Shown piece by piece: positions 1-9,471 of a DNA stretch of 64,000 nucleotides; the first letter of the stretch is position 1, and the number at the start of each line of letters is the position of its first letter. The DNA comes from Formosa sp. Hel1_31_208 (GTDB lineage: Bacteria; Bacteroidota; Bacteroidia; Flavobacteriales; Flavobacteriaceae), in the NCBI RefSeq assembly GCF_900104785.1, contig NZ_LT629733.1, positions 1,148,501 through 1,212,500 of the forward strand, in the 5' to 3' direction. Made by a program: the position numbers and the translations under genes. Under the pieces are notes generated by a model. That model was not told the origin of the DNA. It saw only the letters and a program-made list of their open reading frames with translations, and searched no databases.

Positions 1-326
1 GTATTTGTGAAGTTTACCATGTTATAATGGCCTTGCATGGCTCCAAATGGAGAAGTTAATAGACAACCAGAATTATAAGTGTGAGATTCACCAGGTTTCA
101 AGACTGGTTTTTTACCAATCACTCCTTCGCCTTCAACAATTTCAGTATTATTTAAAGCGTCCAAGATTTTCCAATATCTCGAATTTAATTGAACAGAATC
201 TTTACTCTGGTTCTCAATAGTCACTTTATAACCAAAAGCAAAGTGTACTTTATAGTTTTTATAAAATGTACCCTCGAAAGATGTTTCGATAGATATTTTT
301 ATTCCGCTTGTGACTTGTTGAACCAT
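1..326 (-). CDS. apaG: ApaG family protein (DUF525), 3' part cut by window edge
   Basis: The reverse complement from the ATG at 326 reads 108 codons off the left edge without a stop. It begins MVQQVTSGIKISIETSFEG and contains the glycine-rich GEGVIGKKPVLKPGESHTY segment typical of ApaG, a single immunoglobulin-like beta-sandwich domain of about 125 residues. The missing part is therefore only about 20 residues. ApaG is linked to divalent cation and diadenosine tetraphosphate phenotypes in enterobacteria, but its biochemical role is not settled. It lies downstream of, and on the same strand as, the PLP decarboxylase, 97 bp away. Family assignment is confident; role is not. Confidence 0.88.
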   Translation of the reverse strand, partial: MVQQVTSGIKISIETSFEGTFYKNYKVHFAFGYKVTIENQSKDSVQLNSRYWKILDALNNTEIVEGEGVIGKKPVLKPGESHTYNSGCLLTSPFGAMQGHYNMVNFTN

Positions 327-423
327 GAGTGTATCTCAATAATAGCTTACAAAAATAACCATTTTGCGCCTAAATTGATCGCTTTTTTAAAATTAAGCAA
401 TTTTTTAACACTTTTTAGAATAA

Positions 424-1800
424 CTACCGATTATGGGTTAATAAATCAGTTGAACTCGTAAATGATTCAATAGTTTTGAAAAAATTAAGGATGTCTGCTT
501 CTTGTAATAAGGTGTTGATAGTCACCATTCTAACAAAGTCTTGGTTTCTAAACTTTCCGAAGCCAACCATTAGTTTTGAGTCTTCATATAGCGATGTGCA
601 TAAGGTTTTGGCCGAAATAGTTTTGTAATTGAAACATACTGAAATGGAATTTTCAAAGCTATATAAAGTATAGTCTGCATGGTTATTGATGTACTTACGG
701 GCAAGTGCTGCTAATTTAAATTGATGATTAACAATGGATTCGAGTCCGATATTTCCAACCGATTTCCATAATGTCCATAATTTTAAAGCATCGTTTCTTC
801 GCCCGCATTGTAAAGAGGTTTTTCCTAAATTGAAATCGTCATCATTGGTTTGATAGAGATACTCTGCTTCATTAGAAAAAGATTGGTATAAATTATTCTT
901 GTTTTTGGTCACAATAATTGAACAACTCAAAGGAGTTCCCAGCATTTTATGGGCATTTACGCTAAACGAATCGGAGTGCTCAATACCTTTTACTAGACTT
1001 TTATATTGCGTGCTAAAAATAACTGCTCCGCAATATGCACCATCCAAATGCAACCAAACATCGTGTTTTCTACAAATAATACTTATCTTTTCGACATCAT
1101 CAAAAGCGCCTAGTACTGTAGTGCCAGCAGTAGCATTTACGAAAAAGGGTTGCAAGCCATTTTCGATATCCTTTGATATCTGCGTATCGAGGTCTTCGGC
1201 AAGCATTTCTCCACGATCATTTGTTTTAATTGTTCTCACTTGGTCGCGTCCAACGCCGATAAAAGAAGCGTTTTTAGTAATCGAATAATGTGATTCTTCC
1301 GAAGTATATAGGGTCATTGTGTTTGAAATCCCTTTGTTTCTGGCCGCTGGATTATATTTATCACGTGCCATTAAAACAGCCATGTAATTACTCATAGAAC
1401 CCCCAGGAGCAAATGTACCATCTGCCGATTTTGGATAGTTAATCATCTCGCATATCTTATGCAATATAACTTTTTCAATACCTACTTGTGGTCCCGCAAC
1501 TTTGTATGTGTACATACTATTATTTAACATTACGGCAAGCAAATCCCCGAGGGTTGCACGACTAATGCGTCCACCAAATAACTGATTAAAAAAAGATGTT
1601 GAAGCAGTTTTTGGTGTTGACTTAATGATGTCTGTTACTGTTTTTTTGAAGTCCTTATCAACAATCGGGTCATCATTAAGCTGTAAATTCAGGGTGTCGA
1701 AAAGCTCAGTAGTATTAATAGGAGTAGCTACGGGATTGTTTTGTTCTTCGGAAATCAAGACTTCTACGAGTTCGTTAAACAGTTGTAAATCCTTTAACAT
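424..1800 (-). CDS. PLP-dependent group II decarboxylase (glutamate / cysteine sulfinate decarboxylase type)
   Basis: This 458-residue fold-type I PLP enzyme decarboxylates an amino acid. The glycine-rich segment FAPGGSMSNYMAVLMARDKY (about 130-149), the cofactor-stacking His171 in SEESHYSITK, the PLP nitrogen-binding Asp253 in HLDGAYCG, and the Schiff-base Lys285 in NAHKMLGTPLSC are all visible. The pattern is closest to the animal-type glutamate, cysteine-sulfinate and aspartate decarboxylases rather than the short bacterial GadA type. Substrate cannot be read from sequence: glutamate, aspartate, cysteine sulfinate or 2,4-diaminobutyrate are all possible. Length is normal and the catalytic residues are intact. 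It stands between the plug-domain protein and apaG on the same strand, with 24 bp to its upstream neighbour. Confidence 0.85.
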   Translation of the reverse strand: MLKDLQLFNELVEVLISEEQNNPVATPINTTELFDTLNLQLNDDPIVDKDFKKTVTDIIKSTPKTASTSFFNQLFGGRISRATLGDLLAVMLNNSMYTYKVAGPQVGIEKVILHKICEMINYPKSADGTFAPGGSMSNYMAVLMARDKYNPAARNKGISNTMTLYTSEESHYSITKNASFIGVGRDQVRTIKTNDRGEMLAEDLDTQISKDIENGLQPFFVNATAGTTVLGAFDDVEKISIICRKHDVWLHLDGAYCGAVIFSTQYKSLVKGIEHSDSFSVNAHKMLGTPLSCSIIVTKNKNNLYQSFSNEAEYLYQTNDDDFNLGKTSLQCGRRNDALKLWTLWKSVGNIGLESIVNHQFKLAALARKYINNHADYTLYSFENSISVCFNYKTISAKTLCTSLYEDSKLMVGFGKFRNQDFVRMVTINTLLQEADILNFFKTIESFTSSTDLLTHNR

Positions 1801-1824
1801 ATTTTATGACGATTCTTTATGAGT

Positions 1825-3078
1825 TTAATTTGAAATATCTACTGAAGTTGCTTCACCAAATCCGATAAGTTCATCAAAACGGGCGCCAAGATCTCTGTAA
1901 TACACCAGCACTTTATAGTTGTTCTCAGTTTGCCAAAAGTCACCACTAATTCTACCTTCGTCTAGATTGCCATTTGCATCGACCACAACATATTTATAAT
2001 TATAAAACCCTTGTTTAAGTTTAAAGGCGGTTTCATACAATCCACTTTCACTATTATAATTAAGTCTATTCTCGGAGTCTAAAGCATAATTGTTATAATT
2101 TCCATACACATAAATCGCACTACCATCGTTAAATTCAGGATACTGTAAAGAAAAATGAATCATAGTGTAATCGGCTTCAATATCTGGATTATCGGCATCT
2201 ATGGCTGTGATTTGGAAATTACCATTGATATCAGGGTTGTACGTATAAGGTTGATTATATCTAGGTCCAGCAGTGAATAGGTAATTATGGTAAATATCTT
2301 TTAAATCGATGTACTGAACACCCACATTAGCGGCTCTAACGTCTTTGTTTTCAAAGAAGCGAAATTCATTACTGCCCCAAAAAGCCGTTTCATTAGTATA
2401 CCTATATATGAGCTCTTTTCCAATAGTATATTGTGGCTTTACATTTGTAATGGCAGTATGTAAATTATTATTCTGAATAATTAATGTTTTTACTGTTTCT
2501 TTTGGGTTATTGAGATTCAATCCGCCAGAATTAATGACAATATCTATACTTTGTTTACTGTCTATATAGCGTACATCTCTGAGACGCTTTACTGAGACAC
2601 CTACGCCAAGAACCTCTTTATAAATCATAAATTTCCTAGTAAACATCAATTCATTGTCTTCATCATAAATGGAAATGAGGTAATTTCCCGTTTTAGTTAA
2701 GCCTCGGGTTTGGCGATTAGGAATTGGGAGTCTGTAGTGCGAGTATAATTGAAAGGCGTTAAAGGAGTTTTTATAATCTACAATTCTGAAATTGTCAAAG
2801 CCTTGGAGGTATTCCATTTTTGCCAGATTAGATTTGGTCCAGTCATAATTGTAATGTTCAATCGTGTAATAGAAATCAGGTTCTTCTGCCGTTAAAACGT
2901 CGAACTCTAGATAAAACGCTTCCCCAAGTCTTAGTATGGGCAATTGTCCTTGAGCAGAACTGCGACTTTTAAAGGTGATAGTTTTAATGTTTTCTGGTGG
3001 ATTTACTTCTTCGACTTGAGCTGTTGTAAGAAGAGTAAAAATGAAAGATAGTACTAGTAGTAGGGCTTTTTTTGTCAT
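1825..3078 (-). CDS. Type IX secretion system plug-domain protein (DUF5103)
   Basis: This 417-residue exported protein has a Sec signal peptide (about 1-20, ending LLTTAQ) followed by two beta-rich domains. It matches the DUF5103 family, now called the type IX secretion plug domain, whose flavobacterial member was seen occluding the periplasmic side of the SprA translocon pore. Conserved-looking stretches are IEHYNYDWTKSNLAKMEYLQ and YSHYRLPIPNRQTRGLTKTG. No lipobox is present. It is transcribed divergently from nqrA and probably from the TATCTTTA box at 3097-3104. Assignment rests on recalled family resemblance, so a domain search would settle it. The start gives a full signal peptide and no better ATG exists. 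Confidence 0.82.
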   Translation of the reverse strand: MTKKALLLVLSFIFTLLTTAQVEEVNPPENIKTITFKSRSSAQGQLPILRLGEAFYLEFDVLTAEEPDFYYTIEHYNYDWTKSNLAKMEYLQGFDNFRIVDYKNSFNAFQLYSHYRLPIPNRQTRGLTKTGNYLISIYDEDNELMFTRKFMIYKEVLGVGVSVKRLRDVRYIDSKQSIDIVINSGGLNLNNPKETVKTLIIQNNNLHTAITNVKPQYTIGKELIYRYTNETAFWGSNEFRFFENKDVRAANVGVQYIDLKDIYHNYLFTAGPRYNQPYTYNPDINGNFQITAIDADNPDIEADYTMIHFSLQYPEFNDGSAIYVYGNYNNYALDSENRLNYNSESGLYETAFKLKQGFYNYKYVVVDANGNLDEGRISGDFWQTENNYKVLVYYRDLGARFDELIGFGEATSVDISN

Positions 3079-3096
3079 TCTATTATTGTTTGCAGG

Positions 3097-3104
3097 TAAA
3101 GATA
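3097..3104 (-). promoter_or_regulatory. -7 box of Bacteroidota promoter for the plug-domain gene
   Basis: On the minus strand the sequence reads TATCTTTA, one mismatch from TAnnTTTG, 19 bases before the start codon. The -33 TTG element is not clear. Confidence 0.45.
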
Positions 3105-3197
3105 AGCAAAATCTGTGCCTTATTTAAACGAGTTTATTTAGAATCAATTAAAATAACAAACTTCGTTAATATGTTTATATATTACTCATTTTTTGCG

Positions 3198-3205
3198 TAA
3201 ATTTG
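3198..3205 (+). promoter_or_regulatory. -7 box of Bacteroidota promoter for the nqr operon
   Basis: TAAATTTG matches TAnnTTTG exactly and lies 38 bases before the nqrA ATG. It predicts a leader of about 30 nt. The divergent gene on the left has its own box, so the 164-bp spacer holds two back-to-back promoters. Confidence 0.6.
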
Positions 3206-3242
3206 CACGGATTTTTAGACAACTAATTTCAATATAAAGCGT

Positions 3243-4592
3243 ATGTCAAAAGACATTAAAATTAAAAAAGGTCTGGATATAAAACTTGTTGGTGAAGCTG
3301 AAAAAACAGTTGAACAAGCCATTATAAGTAATTTCTGCACAATCCGACCTGAAGATTTTCATAGCGTTATTCCAAAACTTGTAGCTAAAGAAGGTGCTAC
3401 TTTGCAAGCCGGAGATGTTATTTTTCACAATAAATCTAACGAAGACGTAAAGTTTGTGTCTCCAGTTTCTGGAACTGTGATAGAAATATTAAGAGGTCCA
3501 AAGCGACGTATTGATGCGATTAAGATTCAGGCAGATAAGGAACAATCGTATAAGGATTTTGGTAAATTCGATATGAATGCTAATGCAGCAGCGATTAAAG
3601 CTCATTTATTAGGTTCAGGGTGTTGGCCTTTTATCAAACAAAGACCTTATGACGTAATTGCGAACCCAGAAAAGTCGCCAAAATCAATTTTTATTTCAGG
3701 ATACAATACATCACCCTTGGCAGCAGACCTTGATTTTCTATTAGAAGGGAAAGAAGCTGAATTACAAGCTGCTGTTTCTGCTTTATCAAAGTTAACTGAT
3801 GGTGATGTCCATATTGGTGTTGGATCTCATAATTCACCACTTGCTAATATGAATGATGCCATCGTTCACAAAGTGTCTGGGCCACATCCTGCTGGAAACG
3901 TTGGAACACATATTAATAAAATTGACCCTGTTAATAAAGGAGAGACTGTTTGGACAGTTAATCCGCAGGATTTAATAATTATAGGTGAATTACTATTGAC
4001 TGGTAAATTCAATGCTGAGCGTATGGTTGCACTAGCAGGTTCTTCAGTAAAAAAGCCGAGATATTTCAGAACAAAAATAGGAAGCGAAGTTGCCACTATG
4101 GTTTACGACAATGGCGTAGAAAAAGATGGTAATGATCGTATCATTTCTGGTAATGTATTAACAGGAAAGCAATTAAAACCTGACGGAAGTCTTGGATTTT
4201 ATGACAATCTAATTTCTGTGATTCCAGAGGGTGATGATTATGAATTCTTTGGATGGAATAAACCAATTTTTAATAAAATATCTACGTCTAGAGCACTGAC
4301 ATTTTCTTGGTTAAATCCAAATAAAAAATACGATTTAAACACAAATACAAATGGTGAGCATCGTGCTTTTGTGATTACAGGGTCTTACGAAAAAGTGTTT
4401 CCACTAGACATTTTTCCAATGCAGATTTTAAAAGCTTGTAAATATGAGGATTTAGATGAAATGGAAGCTTTAGGGATGTACGAAGTTGCACCTGAAGATT
4501 TTGCTTTGACAGAATTTATATGTGTGTCTAAACAACCACATCAAGATATTATTAGAAAAGGATTAGACTTAATGCTTAAAGAAATCGGATAG
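3243..4592 (+). CDS. nqrA: Na+-translocating NADH:quinone reductase subunit A
   Basis: NqrA is the soluble peripheral subunit of the six-subunit sodium pump that oxidises NADH and reduces quinone. The 449-residue length is normal for the family. Family features include the N-terminal barrel-sandwich segment with KKGLDIKLVGEAEKT, the SPVSGTVIEILRGPKRRI motif around residues 75-93, and the VHKVSGPHPAGNVGTHINKI segment in the middle domain. It is the first gene of a complete nqrABCDEF operon, with 22 bp to nqrB. It carries no membrane helix or cofactor site and docks on NqrB at the cytoplasmic face. The start follows the promoter at 3198-3205 and gives the usual N-terminus. Confidence 0.96.
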   Translation: MSKDIKIKKGLDIKLVGEAEKTVEQAIISNFCTIRPEDFHSVIPKLVAKEGATLQAGDVIFHNKSNEDVKFVSPVSGTVIEILRGPKRRIDAIKIQADKEQSYKDFGKFDMNANAAAIKAHLLGSGCWPFIKQRPYDVIANPEKSPKSIFISGYNTSPLAADLDFLLEGKEAELQAAVSALSKLTDGDVHIGVGSHNSPLANMNDAIVHKVSGPHPAGNVGTHINKIDPVNKGETVWTVNPQDLIIIGELLLTGKFNAERMVALAGSSVKKPRYFRTKIGSEVATMVYDNGVEKDGNDRIISGNVLTGKQLKPDGSLGFYDNLISVIPEGDDYEFFGWNKPIFNKISTSRALTFSWLNPNKKYDLNTNTNGEHRAFVITGSYEKVFPLDIFPMQILKACKYEDLDEMEALGMYEVAPEDFALTEFICVSKQPHQDIIRKGLDLMLKEIG

Positions 4593-4614
4593 ATCGCTCA
4601 AACGAAAAAATACT

Positions 4615-5838
4615 ATGGGTTTAAAAAGTAAATTACATAATTTAAAAGAGAAATATAAAGGAAAGAAAATGGCTCCTGCGTTTAACGCACTCCATACATT
4701 TTTATATTTACCTAATGAGACCACACACAATGGAACTCATATAAAAGTCGCTGATGATCTAAAGCGAACAATGAATATCGTAATCATGGCATTAGTGCCT
4801 TGTTTGATCTTTGGGATGTTCAACGCTGGATATCAACATTATTTGGCATTAGGGGAGATTGAAACAGCAAAAGGATTCTTAGGATCTAGTTTCTGGACCA
4901 TAGACAACTTAGTTGTTGGACTTTGGCAGGTTTTACCTTTAGTTATTGTCTCTTATGGTGTTGGTCTGGCTGTAGAATTTTTATTCGCAGTGATTAAAGG
5001 TCATGAAGTTGAGGAAGGGTATTTAGTTACTGGTATGTTAGTGCCATTAATTGTACCTGTAGATATTCCATTATGGATGTTGGCAGTCGCAGTTGTATTT
5101 GGTGTTGTAATCGGTAAAGAAGTGTTTGGAGGTACAGGTATGAATATCTTAAATCCAGCGTTAACCATTAGAGCCTTTTTATTCTTTGCATATCCTACAT
5201 GGATGTCAGGGGATAAAGTATGGGTGCATGGTGCTGTAGAGCGCGATCAACTCATTGCCTCTGGGCAAAATTTAGATGCTATATCAGGTGAGACCATTTT
5301 AGGTGCTTATGCTCAAAATAATTCGGTAGTTTATGATTATTGGGATATGTTTTGGGGACTAATACCTGGGTCCGTTGGTGAGACTTCAAAATTCTTAATT
5401 ATTATTGGAGCGCTATTTTTAATCTTTACTAAAATAGGAAGCTGGAGAATTATTGTGTCTACATTAATTGGGGCATTAACAATGGGGTTAATTTTCAACG
5501 GAGTTGTTTCTGCAGAATGGATTGGAGAATCAAGTAAATTCTATGGTTTAATGAATGTGCCGTTCTGGCAACACTTAATTATAGGTAGTATCTTATTTGG
5601 TGCAGTATATATGGCAACAGATCCAGTAACTGCGTCTCAAACAAATAAAGGAAAATGGATTTACGGGTTCTTAATTGGATTTATTTCAATAATGATACGT
5701 GTATTCAATCCAGCGTACCCAGAAGGGGTATTCTTAGCTATTTTATTAATGAACGTTTTCGCTCCAACTATTGATCACTATGTGGTTCAAGGAAATGTAA
5801 AACGTCGTATGAAACGTTTAAAAGTTAAAACTGCTTAA
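4615..5838 (+). CDS. nqrB: Na+-translocating NADH:quinone reductase subunit B
   Basis: NqrB is a large membrane subunit of the sodium pump, with about ten transmembrane helices in 407 residues. It carries riboflavin and a covalently bound FMN. The covalent site is normally Thr in an SGAT motif; here the equivalent is SGET with Thr227, so one motif residue differs but the acceptor Thr is kept. Other family segments are GTGMNILNPALTIRAFLFFA and MATDPVTASQTNKGKWIYG. FMN is attached by ApbE, a copy of which lies at 18064-19062. nqrC starts 2 bp after the stop. Confidence 0.96.
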   Translation: MGLKSKLHNLKEKYKGKKMAPAFNALHTFLYLPNETTHNGTHIKVADDLKRTMNIVIMALVPCLIFGMFNAGYQHYLALGEIETAKGFLGSSFWTIDNLVVGLWQVLPLVIVSYGVGLAVEFLFAVIKGHEVEEGYLVTGMLVPLIVPVDIPLWMLAVAVVFGVVIGKEVFGGTGMNILNPALTIRAFLFFAYPTWMSGDKVWVHGAVERDQLIASGQNLDAISGETILGAYAQNNSVVYDYWDMFWGLIPGSVGETSKFLIIIGALFLIFTKIGSWRIIVSTLIGALTMGLIFNGVVSAEWIGESSKFYGLMNVPFWQHLIIGSILFGAVYMATDPVTASQTNKGKWIYGFLIGFISIMIRVFNPAYPEGVFLAILLMNVFAPTIDHYVVQGNVKRRMKRLKVKTA

Positions 5839-5840
5839 CG

Positions 5841-6641
5841 ATGGAAAAGAGAACAGATAAAAATTCATATACCGTTATATTTGCGGTAGTAATGGTATTA
5901 GTTGTAGGATCGTTGTTGGCGTATTTGGCATCATCATTAAAACCTACCATTACTGAAAACCAACGTTTAGAGAAACAGCAAAACATTCTTTATGCCATGG
6001 GTGTCAATAATAATGACGATACCAGTGCAGAATTCGTCTCCACAGAAGAAGCTGAAACCTTATTTGCTGAAAAAGTTCAAGAACAAATGGTATTGCTGTC
6101 TAACGATGGCGATTTTATAAGTCAAATGACGAGACAAGAGTATATGGAGGCCAATAACGGCCAAGAACCTTATTTAATTGATGTTAAAAAGCAGAAATCA
6201 AATGCTAAGAATGGTGTAGAAAGAAAGTTGCCTTTATTTATTGGGAAAAATAAAGAAGGTAAAACGGTCTATGTAGCACCTATTTATGGTAAAGGACTTT
6301 GGGATGCCATTTGGGGATATGTGGCTATGGATGAAAACATGGTTGTTCAAGGTGCCTATTTCGATCATAAAGGAGAAACACCTGGTTTAGGAGCTAATAT
6401 CAAACAGCGCTATTTTATGGATGATTTTTATGGTGAGCATTTGTTGACAGAATCGGGAGCCTTTAAAGGAATTACAGTAGCCAAGGGTAATGCTGATCCT
6501 AAGAACGAAGATAAAACAGATAATGAAGTTGATGCTATCGCTGGAGCAACTATTACAGGTGACGGAGTATCGGCTATGATTAAGAGTGACTTGAAATTGT
6601 ACAAGCCTTATTTCGATAACTTAAAAAAACAAACGAACTAA
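5841..6641 (+). CDS. nqrC: Na+-translocating NADH:quinone reductase subunit C
   Basis: NqrC has one N-terminal transmembrane helix (about 12-32) and a periplasmic FMN-binding domain. The covalent flavin motif reads DAIAGATITGDGVSAM, with Thr237 the expected acceptor (SGAT in the classic enzyme, AGAT here). GKGLWDAIWGY and the GETPGLGA segment are the standard FMN-domain signatures. The flavin is added by ApbE-type transferase after export. The 266-residue length is normal. The gene sits 2 bp after nqrB and 1 bp before nqrD, which suggests tight translational coupling. Confidence 0.96.
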   Translation: MEKRTDKNSYTVIFAVVMVLVVGSLLAYLASSLKPTITENQRLEKQQNILYAMGVNNNDDTSAEFVSTEEAETLFAEKVQEQMVLLSNDGDFISQMTRQEYMEANNGQEPYLIDVKKQKSNAKNGVERKLPLFIGKNKEGKTVYVAPIYGKGLWDAIWGYVAMDENMVVQGAYFDHKGETPGLGANIKQRYFMDDFYGEHLLTESGAFKGITVAKGNADPKNEDKTDNEVDAIAGATITGDGVSAMIKSDLKLYKPYFDNLKKQTN

Positions 6642-6642
6642 T

Positions 6643-7287
6643 ATGGGACTACTTTCAAAAAAAGACGCAGCTTTAATAACGGATCCATTAGCAGATAATA
6701 ACCCAATTACAATTCAAGTATTAGGTATCTGTTCTGCCTTGGCTATTACTGCCGAATTAGAAGCTTCTATAGTAATGTCAATATCTGTATTATTTGTACT
6801 AGGGGTAGGTAATGTTGTTATTTCATTAATGCGTAACATTATTCCATCTAAGATTAGAATTATTGTTCAGCTTATTGTTGTCGCAACTCTGGTAATTATA
6901 GTAGATTTAGTATTGAAGGCTTTCGCTTATGAACTGAGTAAAACACTTTCAGTATTCGTAGGATTAATAATAACCAATTGTATTATTATGGGACGTTTCG
7001 AAGCCTTCGCATTAGGTAACGGTCCATGGAAATCTTTTTTAGATGGTATTGGAAATGCATTAGGATATGCGTTGATTTTAATTATTGTAGGATTCTTTAG
7101 AGAATTATTAGGTTCGGGAACCTTATTAGGTGTCCCAGTATTAGGTGACCCAATAGAGAAAACAGGATTATATGCATTGGGTTATGAGAATAATGGGTTC
7201 ATGTTATTATCACCAATGGCATTAATTGTAGTAGGTATAATCATTTGGGTACAACGTACAAGAAATAAAGCACTAGTAGAAGATTAA
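6643..7287 (+). CDS. nqrD: Na+-translocating NADH:quinone reductase subunit D
   Basis: This 214-residue integral membrane subunit belongs to the NqrD/RnfE family and has about six hydrophobic helices. NqrD and NqrE form the inverted pair that carries an iron-sulfur centre in the membrane core and shapes the sodium path. Family segments are NCIIMGRFEAFALGNGPWKS and GFFRELLGSGTLLGVPVL. It is followed by a 51-bp gap before nqrE that holds a short palindromic repeat (7297-7328), the only sizeable break between the central genes of the operon. Confidence 0.95.
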   Translation: MGLLSKKDAALITDPLADNNPITIQVLGICSALAITAELEASIVMSISVLFVLGVGNVVISLMRNIIPSKIRIIVQLIVVATLVIIVDLVLKAFAYELSKTLSVFVGLIITNCIIMGRFEAFALGNGPWKSFLDGIGNALGYALILIIVGFFRELLGSGTLLGVPVLGDPIEKTGLYALGYENNGFMLLSPMALIVVGIIIWVQRTRNKALVED

Positions 7288-7296
7288 AATTGAATT

Positions 7297-7328
7297 GTCA
7301 TTCTGATTTAATCTCAGAATCTCATCAA
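7297..7328. repeat. Short palindromic intergenic repeat, copy 1
   Basis: The core is ATTCTGA, a 7-base loop, then TCAGAAT (7300-7320), a perfect 7-bp inverted repeat flanked by TGTC and CTCATCA. The same stem and loop length recur at 35789-35809. It lies between nqrD and nqrE. Confidence 0.6.
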
Positions 7329-7338
7329 CATTTATAAT

Positions 7339-8049
7339 ATGGAACACATAGAATTATTTTTCAAATCAATATTTATCGATAACATGGTATTCGCCACATT
7401 CCTTGGGATGTGTTCTTACCTTGCGGTATCTAAAAAAGTATCTACTGCAGTAGGATTAGGTGCAGCGGTAATTTTCGTTTTGGCAATTACAGTACCATTA
7501 AACTGGTTATTGGATCAATATGTATTGCAACCCGGTGCTTTAACTTGGTTAGGCCCTGAGTATGCAGATTATGACTTGAGTTTTTTGTCATTTATTATGT
7601 TTATTGCAACCATTGCAACAATGGTGCAATTAGTGGAAATTGTAGTTGAGAAGTTTTCTCCTTCATTATATAACTCTCTTGGGATATTTTTACCGCTCAT
7701 CGCAGTGAACTGTGCTATTTTGGGAGGTTCTTTATTTATGCAGTCTAGAGAAATAGCAACATTAGGGTTAGCCCTAAACTATGGGATTAGTTCAGGAATA
7801 GGTTGGTTCTTAGCTATTTTAGCTATTGCCGCAATTCGTGAAAAAATTAGATATTCAAGTGTTCCGCCTGCATTAAGAGGTTTAGGAATCACATTTATCA
7901 TCACTGGACTTATGGCGATTGGCTTTATGAGTTTTGGAGGTATGTTAACTGGTGGTGACGACGAAGGAAAAAAAGAAGAAACAGTTGAAATAACAACTCA
8001 AAAAATTGACAATACAGAATTAGCTAACAACACTAAAATAAATGAGTAG
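7339..8049 (+). CDS. nqrE: Na+-translocating NADH:quinone reductase subunit E
   Basis: NqrE is the partner of NqrD in the membrane core. The 236 residues contain about six transmembrane helices, with family segments [40 protein letters not shown] and [19 protein letters not shown]. The cysteines in GMCSYL and VNCAILG are candidate ligands of the membrane [2Fe-2S] centre. The C-terminus carries an extra charged tail of about 30 residues ([14 protein letters not shown] onward) that the classic Vibrio protein, as I recall, lacks. Its last 8 bases overlap the start of nqrF. Confidence 0.95.
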   Translation: MEHIELFFKSIFIDNMVFATFLGMCSYLAVSKKVSTAVGLGAAVIFVLAITVPLNWLLDQYVLQPGALTWLGPEYADYDLSFLSFIMFIATIATMVQLVEIVVEKFSPSLYNSLGIFLPLIAVNCAILGGSLFMQSREIATLGLALNYGISSGIGWFLAILAIAAIREKIRYSSVPPALRGLGITFIITGLMAIGFMSFGGMLTGGDDEGKKEETVEITTQKIDNTELANNTKINE

Positions 8050-9361
8050 TATGATATTAGCAGCAGGTACAATAGGAACGGTAGTTGCAACAGTAGCAGC
8101 CTTTTTACTAGTGACATTGGTATTAGTGGCCTTGTTATTGTTTGTAAAACAAAAATTATCACCATCAGGTCCTGTGACCATTAAAATTAATGGTGAAAAA
8201 GAAATACAAGTAGCTTCAGGAGGTACATTGTTATCGACTTTAGGCGCTGAAAAAATATTCTTACCATCTGCTTGTGGTGGTGGTGGAACTTGTATCCAAT
8301 GTGAGTGCCACGTTCTTTCTGGAGGAGGAGAGGCTTTGCCTACTGAAACACCGCACTTTAGCAGAAAAGAGTTAAAACACGGAGCGCGTTTATCTTGTCA
8401 AGTAAAAGTAAAACAGGATATGGAAATTACCATTCCTGAAGAAGTCTTTGGAATTAAGAAATGGGATGCCGTAGTAGTACGTAATTATAACGTTGCGTCA
8501 TTTATCAAGGAATTTGTAGTAGAAATCCCTGAAGATATGGGTTACAAGGCTGGAGGATATATTCAAATTGAAATTCCACCTTGCGAAGTTAAGTTTGAAG
8601 ACATGGATATCACTGCTCACCCTGAAGAGCATGAAACTCCAGATAAATTTCAGGCTGAATGGGATAAGTTTGGATTGTGGCCATTAGTAATGAAAAATAC
8701 GGAAACAGTAGAGAGAGCTTATTCTATGGCTTCCTATCCTGCTGAGGGCCGTGAGATCATGCTAAATGTGCGTATTGCGACACCACCATGGGATCGTAGT
8801 AAAAACCAATGGATGAATGTAAATCCTGGTATAGCATCTTCATACATTTTCAATCAAAAACCAGGAGATAAAGTGGTGATTTCTGGACCTTATGGTGAAT
8901 TCTTTATCAATGAATCTGAAAGTGAAATGTTATACGTGGGAGGTGGAGCAGGGATGGCGCCAATGCGTTCACACTTATATGAGTTATTTAGAACAATCAA
9001 GACTGGACGTAAAGTAACGTATTGGTATGGTGGTCGTTCAAAAAGAGAGTTATTCTACATCGAACACTTTAGGAAATTAGAAAAAGATTTCCCAAATTTT
9101 AAATTCTATATGGCACTTTCTGAGCCTATGGAAGAAGATAACTGGAAAGTAAAGACAGATATTAATGATGAAGCAGGTGACGGATTTGTAGGATTCATTC
9201 ATAACTGTGTAATTGATAACTACCTAAATCATCACGAAGCTCCAGAAGATATTGAATTATATTTCTGTGGGCCCCCATTGATGAATCAAGCGGTACAAAA
9301 AATGGGAGAAGACTTTGGAATTCCAGACGAGCATATCAGGTTTGATGACTTTGGAGGTTAA
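8042..9361 (+). CDS. nqrF: Na+-translocating NADH:quinone reductase subunit F
   Basis: NqrF is the electron entry subunit: it oxidises NADH at FAD and passes electrons to a [2Fe-2S] centre. The order is a transmembrane anchor (about 6-34), a ferredoxin domain with Cys78, Cys84, Cys87 and Cys119, an FAD domain with RAYSMASYP, and an NAD domain with [12 protein letters not shown] and the C-terminal [12 protein letters not shown] motif. The 439-residue length is slightly above the usual 408, with insertions around the [20 protein letters not shown] segment as in other Bacteroidota. It ends the operon, followed by the terminator at 9423-9451. Confidence 0.96.
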   Translation: MSSMILAAGTIGTVVATVAAFLLVTLVLVALLLFVKQKLSPSGPVTIKINGEKEIQVASGGTLLSTLGAEKIFLPSACGGGGTCIQCECHVLSGGGEALPTETPHFSRKELKHGARLSCQVKVKQDMEITIPEEVFGIKKWDAVVVRNYNVASFIKEFVVEIPEDMGYKAGGYIQIEIPPCEVKFEDMDITAHPEEHETPDKFQAEWDKFGLWPLVMKNTETVERAYSMASYPAEGREIMLNVRIATPPWDRSKNQWMNVNPGIASSYIFNQKPGDKVVISGPYGEFFINESESEMLYVGGGAGMAPMRSHLYELFRTIKTGRKVTYWYGGRSKRELFYIEHFRKLEKDFPNFKFYMALSEPMEEDNWKVKTDINDEAGDGFVGFIHNCVIDNYLNHHEAPEDIELYFCGPPLMNQAVQKMGEDFGIPDEHIRFDDFGG

Positions 9362-9422
9362 ATACTAATTGTCTTTTTATTATTAGATATATTTCGCTGT
9401 ACGCGACTATTATATAGTAAAA

Positions 9423-9451
9423 AAACCAACTCATATCGAGTTGGTTTTTTT
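9423..9451 (+). terminator. Rho-independent terminator of the nqr operon
   Basis: A 10-bp perfect stem, AAACCAACTC with GAGTTGGTTT around the loop ATATC, is followed by a T run. It stands 62 bases after the nqrF stop. Confidence 0.88.
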
Positions 9452-9471
9452 ATTGGCACTCTTATAGTTTA

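Noticed and set aside
189..461. Open frame on the plus strand across the apaG start
   Set aside because: It overlaps apaG on the opposite strand and shows no domain pattern; a shadow frame.
899..1288. Long plus-strand frame inside the decarboxylase gene
   Set aside because: It is antisense to conserved catalytic segments and has no start context.
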